A DNA stretch of 14,847 nt, from positions 1 through 14,847 of the forward strand of contig CAZAYP010000110.1 in NCBI GenBank assembly GCA_964489425.1, given 5' to 3'. Below, piece by piece: positions 1-4,839 of this stretch. Origin of the DNA: CAZAYP01 sp964489425 [NCBI: uncultured Verrucomicrobiota bacterium] (GTDB taxonomy: Bacteria; Verrucomicrobiota; Kiritimatiellia; RZYC01). Under the pieces are notes generated by a model, which was given only the letters and a program-made list of their open reading frames with translations, ran no database searches and was not told where the DNA came from. The number at the start of each line of letters is the position of its first letter. The first letter of the stretch is position 1. The position numbers and the translations under genes are program-made.

Positions 1-82
1 TTTCCATCCCTCCTGCATTCCAAGCTTTCGGTGTCATTAATTGTGACGCAACGCGACGGTAAACGTGCCGGTAAAAAGCGCT

Positions 83-111
83 TTGATTATCCGGCGCCCA
101 CCGGGTATGCT
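83..111 (+). promoter_or_regulatory. Sigma70-type promoter, probably leaderless, for the 121-870 gene
   Basis: The -35 hexamer TTGATT (83-88) and the -10 hexamer TATGCT (106-111) are separated by exactly 17 bases. The ATG of the next gene starts 10 bases after the -10, so transcription should begin about 117-119 and leave almost no 5' leader. No good Shine-Dalgarno site precedes the ATG. The same geometry occurs before the kinase gene at 1091. Confidence 0.6.
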
Positions 112-120
112 ATAGGCAGT

Positions 121-870
121 ATGAACAAACGCACCCTCATCGTGGCGGGATGCGCGGCGGGTCTGGGCGTCTGGATGCTCGTGGCGGCCGCGGCGCGCGA
201 GGCGCAGCTTACCGCCAACGGCCGCACCGGGTCTCTCACCATCAAGCCGGGCCAGACCTTGTCGATTAAGGCCCGGCTGAAGCCTGACGAGTACACCGGA
301 TGCCCGGCCGACTGGTGGATGATCCTGCTGACCACCAACCAGATTTTTCATTACGATCCTTATCGCCAAACCTGGCATGGCGGCATGGCGGTCTCTTACC
401 AGGGCCCGCTGGCGCGCCGCACCTACGAGATTTACCGGGGCAAGCTGCTGCCGGGAAAATACCAGTTCTATTTCGGCGTCGACAAGGCGGTCAACGGCTA
501 CGCGGATTTCGGACGGGTGCTGCTGCGCGCGGGCGTCAAGGTGAACGTGGTGGCCACGGTGACGCCGACGGCCACGCCTGGCCCCACCGCCACGAAGACG
601 TTCACCCCCACCCCGACCGCCACCAGGACCCCCACGCCCACGGGCACCCCGGCCACGCCGACCCCCACGCCGACCGGCACCCGCACGGTCACCCCCACGC
701 CCACGCCGACCTCGACCAATTCGCTCATCGCCACGGCCACGCCCACGCCCACGGGCACCCCGGCCACGCCGACCCCGACACCCACCGGCACCCTGACCAT
801 CACGCCCACTCCGACCAGCACGGCCACCTCGTCCGGCCCGCCCCCGCCGGGCTTTTTCCGGCGGGATTGA
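121..870 (+). CDS. Secreted small protein with beta-sandwich-like domain and Thr/Pro-rich tail
   Basis: This is a 249-residue protein of unknown function, probably exported. Residues 1-30 look like a Sec signal peptide (MNKR, then a hydrophobic run ending near AAAA). Residues about 31-143 form one domain with conserved-looking aromatic motifs ([39 protein letters not shown]). I recall this type from secreted proteins of Kiritimatiellota/Lentisphaerota; that is memory, not a search. From about residue 146 to 240 the chain is almost only Thr and Pro with some Gly, Ala and Ser, and contains two copies of a 37-residue unit. Such tails usually act as extended linkers, yet here nothing follows except [10 protein letters not shown]. 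The ATG at 121 is preferred over an upstream in-frame ATG at 31 because it starts the signal peptide and sits just after a promoter. Confidence 0.72.
   Translation: MNKRTLIVAGCAAGLGVWMLVAAAAREAQLTANGRTGSLTIKPGQTLSIKARLKPDEYTGCPADWWMILLTTNQIFHYDPYRQTWHGGMAVSYQGPLARRTYEIYRGKLLPGKYQFYFGVDKAVNGYADFGRVLLRAGVKVNVVATVTPTATPGPTATKTFTPTPTATRTPTPTGTPATPTPTPTGTRTVTPTPTPTSTNSLIATATPTPTGTPATPTPTPTGTLTITPTPTSTATSSGPPPPGFFRRD
628..849 (+). repeat. Two tandem 111-bp units encoding a Thr-Pro linker
   Basis: The stretch starting at 628 recurs at 739, an offset of 111 bases or 37 codons. Both copies open with ACN-CCC-ACG-CCC-ACG-GGC codons and read [18 protein letters not shown]. They then diverge ([11 protein letters not shown] in the first, [11 protein letters not shown] in the second). 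In-frame tandem duplication explains the growth of the linker. Confidence 0.75.
836..865 (+). terminator. Terminator-like hairpin inside the 3' end of the 121-870 gene
   Basis: GCCCG (836-840) pairs with CGGGC (848-852) and is followed directly by five T residues (853-857). An alternative, longer perfect stem, CCCGCCGG (843-850) with CCGGCGGG (858-865), puts the T run in its loop. The two stems exclude each other. Both lie before the stop codon at 868-870, which is unusual for a terminator. This is a weak candidate. Confidence 0.3.
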
Positions 871-895
871 GTCCAGGCCGGCCAAGCCCGGCGCG

Positions 896-1033
896 CTATT
901 TGACGCTGGAAGAGTTATCGTACGACTCGGCTTGACGCGGCGGATCAATAGCGGCCGCGATGCGGATCTTGTAGTCGCTGCCCACGATTTGCATGAACGG
1001 CAGGGTCCAGTTGAAGGTCCCAAGGCTGGTGGC
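896..1033 (-). pseudogene. C-terminal remnant of a Kre9/KNH-like (Ser-Thr-rich) surface protein
   Basis: Read on the minus strand, 45 codons end at a TAG (896-898) and follow an in-frame TGA (1034-1036). The peptide contains GTFNWTLPFMQIVGSDYKIR and ends AESYDNSSSVK. The order 'FNW.LP', then 'GSDYKIRI', then 'YDNS', then the stop matches the end of the Ig-like domain called Kre9/KNH or Ser-Thr-rich GPI-anchored family. In bacteria this domain occurs in large secreted proteins. Only about the last half-domain remains and there is no start codon, so this is a decayed 3' fragment. It lies between two plus-strand genes and shares its upstream end with the kinase promoter. Confidence 0.6.
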
Positions 1034-1055
1034 TCAGGCGGCCGGGGCTTAACGC

Positions 1056-1084
1056 TTGATGTTACGGATCACGGCCATTATCAT
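1056..1084 (+). promoter_or_regulatory. Sigma70-type promoter for a leaderless kinase mRNA
   Basis: TTGATG (1056-1061), a 17-base spacer, and TATCAT (1079-1084). The A of the ATG at 1091 lies 7 bases after the -10, the usual position of the first transcribed base. The sequence between them (TCCTTTC) has no Shine-Dalgarno site. This supports both the leaderless transcript and the choice of 1091 as the start. Confidence 0.65.
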
Positions 1085-1090
1085 CCTTTC

Positions 1091-2584
1091 ATGGACAATG
1101 TTAACGAGCTGACCAGCGACTTCCTGCTCGATATCGGGGCACGGATCGCGGTCGTGGCCGGGCTGGTGCGGCGGCTCAAGGGACCGCCAGCCACTGAAAC
1201 GCTGCCGGACGACGACCTGGCCACGCTCATGCGGCAATTCCATACAGTCAAGGCCTGTGCAGACTTCATGCAGCTGGCGCCCGTGGTGGCGGTGGTGCAC
1301 AAAACCGAGTCCCTGCTGCAGCTTTTACGCCAGAAACAGCTGCCGTTCAGCCCCGAGCAACTGAACCTGCTCGAGGCCGTTTGCACGTTCATCCTGGAAA
1401 CCGTGGAGCAGGATGCGGGGGCGGACGCCCCGCCGCCGCAGGCCGCCCCGCTGCTTGAAACCCTGGCGCAACTACAGGACGACCTGAACCGCCAGCGCAC
1501 CCGGCCGCCGCCGCCCGAGGCCACGGGCCTGGTGTTCCACGAGGAATACCTGGCCGACAACCCCGACCGCCTGGACGAGCTGCTCTGCGAATCCCCGGAC
1601 ATGGCTCGCCAGGACGTTGTCGCCTGGCTCAACCACATCCGCCAGTGCGTGCCGTTCCTGCAGCCATCCGGCCTGTACCTGCGATCCAGCCTCGACGACA
1701 TCGTGGACCGCCTGCGCCGCCTGGCCGACCTGCCCCTGATCCAGCCGCAGCCCGCCCCGCTCAAGCTCATCCAGCACCTGCAGGACCTGGCGCCGCTGAT
1801 CCGCTACCGGCACTTTGCCCTGGAGGCCCATGATTTCGGCGTGCTGGCTGACCTGGTCATCATCCTCCGCAACGCCGTGGCCGATCTGCTCCGCGGCACG
1901 CCCCCGGCCATCCACGGCGTGGTGGCGCTGCATGAGTTGCTGGACGACCTCGCGGAGAAAATGCGCGGCCGGGATCCGCCCATCATCCTGCCGGCGCCCG
2001 ATGCCGACGAGTATTGCGTGCCCATGGCGCAGATTGCCCGCCGGGTGGAGCACATGGCGCGCCAGCTGGCCGCCAAGATGGGCAAGCAGATCGAGTTTGT
2101 CGAAGATCTCGAGCCCATCCAGCTGCGCTTTGAAACCGCGGGCCGGTTCAATGTGATCCTGCTGCACCTGATTCGCAACGCCCTGGACCATGGCATTGAG
2201 CCGCCGGCCGAACGCCAGGCCGCGGGCAAGCCGGCCATGGGCCGGATCGAGTTCAGCGTCAAAGCTTCGGCCGAGGAGATCACCTGGGTGCTGCGCGACG
2301 ACGGGCGCGGGCTTGACCGGCGCCGCATCCGCGAAAAAGCCATCCAGAGCGGATGGATCGGCCCCCATGACGAGCTGTCCGACCGCGAGCTGTTTGCCAT
2401 TATTTTCCAGCCCGGATTCACCACCGTGGAGCAGCCCACCCTGATCTCCGGCCGCGGCACGGGCATGGACGTGGTCTTGGACCAGCTGACCGACCTGGGC
2501 GGATGCCTGGAAATCGAGACCGCGGCCAGCCGCGGCACGTGCTTCACCTTCTTCCTGCCCTACATCCGCCACGCAACGGCTTAA
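1091..2584 (+). CDS. CheA-type histidine kinase with HPt domain, lacking P5
   Basis: This 497-residue cytoplasmic signalling kinase has no membrane segments. An N-terminal HPt-like domain (about 1-110) has H51 in FHTVKACADFMQL as the probable phosphorylated histidine. Residues 110-145 form a Pro/Ala-rich linker. A helical region (about 146-300) has no recognised motif, although KTESLL-like and HELLDDL segments suggest a second degenerate HPt-like bundle. Residues 315-350 resemble the dimer/P4 entry. The CheA-type ATPase domain has an N box (LIRNALDHGIEP, 359-370), G1 (DDGRGL, 403-408), F box (IFQPGFTT, 438-445) and G2 (GRGTGMDVV, 454-462). The protein ends right after FTFFLPYI. It has no CheW-like P5, which normally couples CheA to receptors, and no che genes lie nearby. 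It is shorter than a typical CheA (about 650 residues). An in-frame ATG at 932 would add 53 unlikely residues across a pseudogene remnant, so 1091 is chosen. Confidence 0.85.
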   Translation: MDNVNELTSDFLLDIGARIAVVAGLVRRLKGPPATETLPDDDLATLMRQFHTVKACADFMQLAPVVAVVHKTESLLQLLRQKQLPFSPEQLNLLEAVCTFILETVEQDAGADAPPPQAAPLLETLAQLQDDLNRQRTRPPPPEATGLVFHEEYLADNPDRLDELLCESPDMARQDVVAWLNHIRQCVPFLQPSGLYLRSSLDDIVDRLRRLADLPLIQPQPAPLKLIQHLQDLAPLIRYRHFALEAHDFGVLADLVIILRNAVADLLRGTPPAIHGVVALHELLDDLAEKMRGRDPPIILPAPDADEYCVPMAQIARRVEHMARQLAAKMGKQIEFVEDLEPIQLRFETAGRFNVILLHLIRNALDHGIEPPAERQAAGKPAMGRIEFSVKASAEEITWVLRDDGRGLDRRRIREKAIQSGWIGPHDELSDRELFAIIFQPGFTTVEQPTLISGRGTGMDVVLDQLTDLGGCLEIETAASRGTCFTFFLPYIRHATA

Positions 2585-3846
2585 CCCGGCGCCGGCCCAA
2601 CCGGCGGCCCATCCATGCGTTTGGGTTCCGGCAGCACCAGGTTGAGCATCACGCCCAGCAACCCGGCCAGGCCGATCCCGCTCAAGTGGAACTGGCCCAC
2701 CGTGAACCGCAGGTCGCCCAACCCGGCCACGAGAATCACCGCGGCAATGACCAGGTTGCGTGGCAGGCTCATGTCCGTGCCGGCGCGCACCAGGGTGCCG
2801 ATGCCGATCGCGCCGATCATCCCGAACAGCATGATCAGGATCCCACCCATCACCGGCGGCGGGATGGTCTGCAGCACGGCGCCCAGCTTGCCAACGAACG
2901 CCAGCAGGATCGCCGCGACCGCCGCGATGCGCAGGTATACCGGGTTGAACGCCTTGGTCAGCGCGATGGCGCCCGTGACCTCGGAATAGGTGGTGTTGGG
3001 CGGCCCGCCCAACGCCGCGGCGAGCGACGTGGCCAGCCCGTCGCCCAGCAACGTGCGGTGCAGGCCGGGCTTGACGATGAAGTTCTTTCCCGTGACCGAG
3101 GAGATGGCCAGGATGTCGCCCACGTGCTCGATGGCCGGCGCCAGGGTCACCGGCAGCATGAACAGGATCGCGGCCAGGTCGAACCGCGGCCAGGCAAACG
3201 TGCCCTTGGCCAGCGCGCCGGTCCACGGCGCGGCCAGCCAGGGCGCCTGCCGCACCGCGGTAAAATCCACCACGCCCATGGCCAGCGCGCACGCATAGCC
3301 GACGCCAATGCCGCACAGCACCGGGATCACCTGCAGCAGACCGCGCCCTTTCATCACCACCCCGATCGCCGTGATCAGGGAAATGCCCGCCAGCATCAGG
3401 GCTTTCAAATGGTAGGCCTCTCCGCCCCATTCGCTGGCCATCTTCACCGCCACCGGCGCCAGCTTGAGCCCGATCACCATGATCACCGGCCCGGTGACGA
3501 TCGGCGGCAGGTACCGATTGACCATCTCCACACCACCAAACTTTACCATGGCGCTCAACACGATATAAACGAAGCCGGTGCACACCATCGCGCCCAGCGT
3601 TTCCGCCAGGCCGAACAGGGGGATGGCCGCCTGGATGGGCGCAATGAACGCAAACGAGCTGGCCAGGAAGATCGGCACCTGGAACCCGGTCAACACGTGG
3701 AACAGCAGGGTGCCGGCACCGGCCGTGAACAGCGCGATGCACGGGTCCAGCCCGGTGATCAGGGGCACCAGCACCAGCGCCCCGAACGCCACAAACAGCA
3801 TCTGGACCCCGATCACGGTCGTCTTCGCATATTCCATGCCGCGCAT
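2581..3846 (-). CDS. uraA: UraA-type uracil/xanthine permease (NCS2 family)
   Basis: This is a 421-residue inner-membrane nucleobase:cation symporter with a usual family length and about 12-14 hydrophobic segments. NCS2 hallmarks include GALVLVPLITGLDP (22-35), GTLLFHVLTG (45-54), SSFAFIAPI (63-71), LPPIVTGPVIMVIGL (113-127), PAIEHVGDI (237-245), LLGDGLATS (266-274), GGPPNTTYSEVTGAIA (280-295) and QTIPPPVMGGI. In E. coli UraA, Glu241, His245 and Glu290 are important for uracil and proton handling. Here the two Glu are present (E240, E289), but the His position is Asp (D244), as in purine NCS2 carriers. NTTYSE is still the pyrimidine-type motif. Uracil is the likely substrate and xanthine is possible. 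AGGAGG five bases before the ATG fixes the start. Its stop overlaps the kinase stop. Confidence 0.92.
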   Translation of the reverse strand: MRGMEYAKTTVIGVQMLFVAFGALVLVPLITGLDPCIALFTAGAGTLLFHVLTGFQVPIFLASSFAFIAPIQAAIPLFGLAETLGAMVCTGFVYIVLSAMVKFGGVEMVNRYLPPIVTGPVIMVIGLKLAPVAVKMASEWGGEAYHLKALMLAGISLITAIGVVMKGRGLLQVIPVLCGIGVGYACALAMGVVDFTAVRQAPWLAAPWTGALAKGTFAWPRFDLAAILFMLPVTLAPAIEHVGDILAISSVTGKNFIVKPGLHRTLLGDGLATSLAAALGGPPNTTYSEVTGAIALTKAFNPVYLRIAAVAAILLAFVGKLGAVLQTIPPPVMGGILIMLFGMIGAIGIGTLVRAGTDMSLPRNLVIAAVILVAGLGDLRFTVGQFHLSGIGLAGLLGVMLNLVLPEPKRMDGPPVGPAPG

Positions 3847-3851
3847 AGTCG

Positions 3852-3857
3852 CCTCCT
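3852..3857 (-). promoter_or_regulatory. Shine-Dalgarno site of uraA
   Basis: On the minus strand, AGGAGG precedes the ATG (3844-3846) with a 5-base spacer. It is a strong canonical site and sets the start codon. Confidence 0.8.
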
Positions 3858-3866
3858 GGCTGGCCG

Positions 3867-3897
3867 CTTATATCGCAAAGAACCGCGGGCCGCACAA
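3867..3897 (-). promoter_or_regulatory. Candidate uraA promoter
   Basis: On the minus strand, TTGTGC (3892-3897) and TATAAG (3867-3872) are 19 bases apart. An overlapping GATATA would give 17 bases with a poorer -10 match. The position, about 20 bases before the ribosome binding site, is right, but the spacing or the match is imperfect. No operator or PyrR-type leader was recognised. Confidence 0.35.
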
Positions 3898-4044
3898 GCC
3901 CGAAACCGGCCGCCCGCGCGTGGCCCGAACACGGCCCGTCAGCCAGCGTCCGGTTTGGCGGCGCACGGTTGGACTGGCTGGTGCGGCGTTTGAAATAATC
4001 ACCGCCAAAGGTTCACTATTTCTGGATCCGGACGGGAAAAATGG
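3898..4044. other. Intergenic stretch with no recognised gene
   Basis: This lies between the uraA promoter region and the C-terminal surface-protein remnant. Several open frames cross it, but none gives a recognisable protein on either strand, and no RNA gene or strong hairpin terminator was seen. It is probably decayed or regulatory sequence. Confidence 0.5.
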
Positions 4045-4495
4045 CTACGGAAGAGACAGTCGATAGAACGCCACCAAGATGTCCGGATCTGTGGGAATGG
4101 GCATCGAGATGTAGTCGGCGGTGGCGGGCAGGTTCAACCACGGGTTGGCGCTCAACAAGCCGTTCGTCTGGATCTGGAGAATCCAACCCAGATGATCGGC
4201 CGGCCACGCGATCGTGGGCGTTATGCCGCTGCCGCTGATCGTAATGTTTGTCGAATTAGTGGTGATGTAGGGGTCCAGCACGCCCGGCGGGATTTCTTGG
4301 TCGAATGGCGGCACACAATTCGTGTCAATCGCCAGGGTCAGAAGATTGATGAAGGAGCCGAAACTGACGTCCAGATTCGTGGCCGGGCTGCTGCCGCCCG
4401 GAATAAACAGCTGCATGGTGGCCGGGGGATTCGCAAGGTCCAGCGGGGTCAGGTTGCGCAGTTGGTCGAAGGTTTGGGCGGTATAGAACACGCGC
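4045..4495 (-). pseudogene. C-terminal remnant of a verrucomicrobial-type surface protein
   Basis: The minus strand reads about 150 residues ending at a TAG (4045-4047). The final segment (SGITPTIAWPADHLGWILQI, then QTNGLLSANPWLNLP, then DPDILVAFYRLSLP) matches the C-terminal module I recall from many large secreted or passenger-like proteins of Verrucomicrobiota/Kiritimatiellota ('WPADH.GW.LQ.QTN ... FYRL' before the stop). Before it lie MQLFIPGGSSPATNLDVSFG and DPYITTNSTNITISGSG, plausible beta-rich passenger sequence. No start codon or N-terminal domain is found. Upstream the sequence turns into repeated intergenic DNA near 4496. The frame stays open far into the antisense of rhs only because of GC-rich codon bias, so the 5' limit is an estimate. 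Confidence 0.55.
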
Positions 4496-4740
4496 GACCG
4501 GACGGCTTCACGGGGACCGTTCGCCCCACCTGGCCGCAGATCTGCCGGTGGAGCGAGGCGTCTCGCCGAGCCGATGAAGGCGCCCAGCCGACCGTGCAGG
4601 AATCGGGACCGGAATAATCTCTCGCCAAGACGCAGAGACGCAAAGCCGGATCTGGCTTCTTGGCGGCTTGGCGCGAGAATATATGCTTTTTCATAATGAA
4701 GGTCCGGAAAGACCGGACGGCTCCCGCCCCACCTGGCCGC
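4496..4740. repeat. Repetitive intergenic element with direct and inverted repeats
   Basis: GACCGGACGGCT followed by CGCCCCACCTGGCCGC occurs twice: 4496-4507 with 4522-4537, and 4711-4722 with 4725-4740. The second copy has a shorter gap between the two blocks. Between them is an imperfect inverted repeat, CTCGCCAAG (4621-4629) against CTTGGCG and GCGAG (4667-4677). The phrase CTCGCCAAGACGCAGAGACG is of a kind I recall as a common intergenic repeat in environmental bacteria. The stretch holds no credible gene. This looks like non-autonomous repeat DNA, but it could not be compared with the rest of the genome. Confidence 0.5.
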
Positions 4741-4768
4741 TTGACGGCCCGGGGTTTTCTCGTAAAAT
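4741..4768 (+). promoter_or_regulatory. Candidate rhs promoter
   Basis: TTGACG (4741-4746), a 16-base spacer and TAAAAT (4763-4768) form a good sigma70-type promoter. The -35 begins directly after the second repeat copy. Transcription should start about 4775, which would place the palindrome array at 4879-4990 inside the transcript. Confidence 0.5.
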
Positions 4769-4827
4769 CCTTGGCGATGGCGCCGGGTGCAGGCAAAGGC
4801 CGCGGCCGGCCGGAACGGAACACAACC

Positions 4828-4832
4828 GAGGA
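4828..4832 (+). promoter_or_regulatory. Shine-Dalgarno site favouring the rhs start at 4840
   Basis: GAGGA lies 7 bases before the ATG at 4840. It is the best ribosome binding site among the possible rhs starts (4660, 4777, 4840, 4948). Confidence 0.45.
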
Positions 4833-4839
4833 TACAGCC

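Noticed and set aside
498-827. Minus-strand frame coding Val/Gly repeats
   Set aside because: It is the mirror of the Thr-Pro linker, with no start signal or family.
932-1090. N-terminal extension of the kinase
   Set aside because: It would translate the antisense of the surface-protein remnant and the promoter itself. The start at 1091 fits the predicted transcription start.
1472-3895. Minus-strand open frame of 807 codons over the kinase and permease genes
   Set aside because: It is an off-frame shadow of uraA and antisense of the kinase, with no family motifs.
2503-3993. Plus-strand open frame of 496 codons over uraA
   Set aside because: It is antisense to a well-conserved permease with Gln/Arg/His-rich shadow composition.
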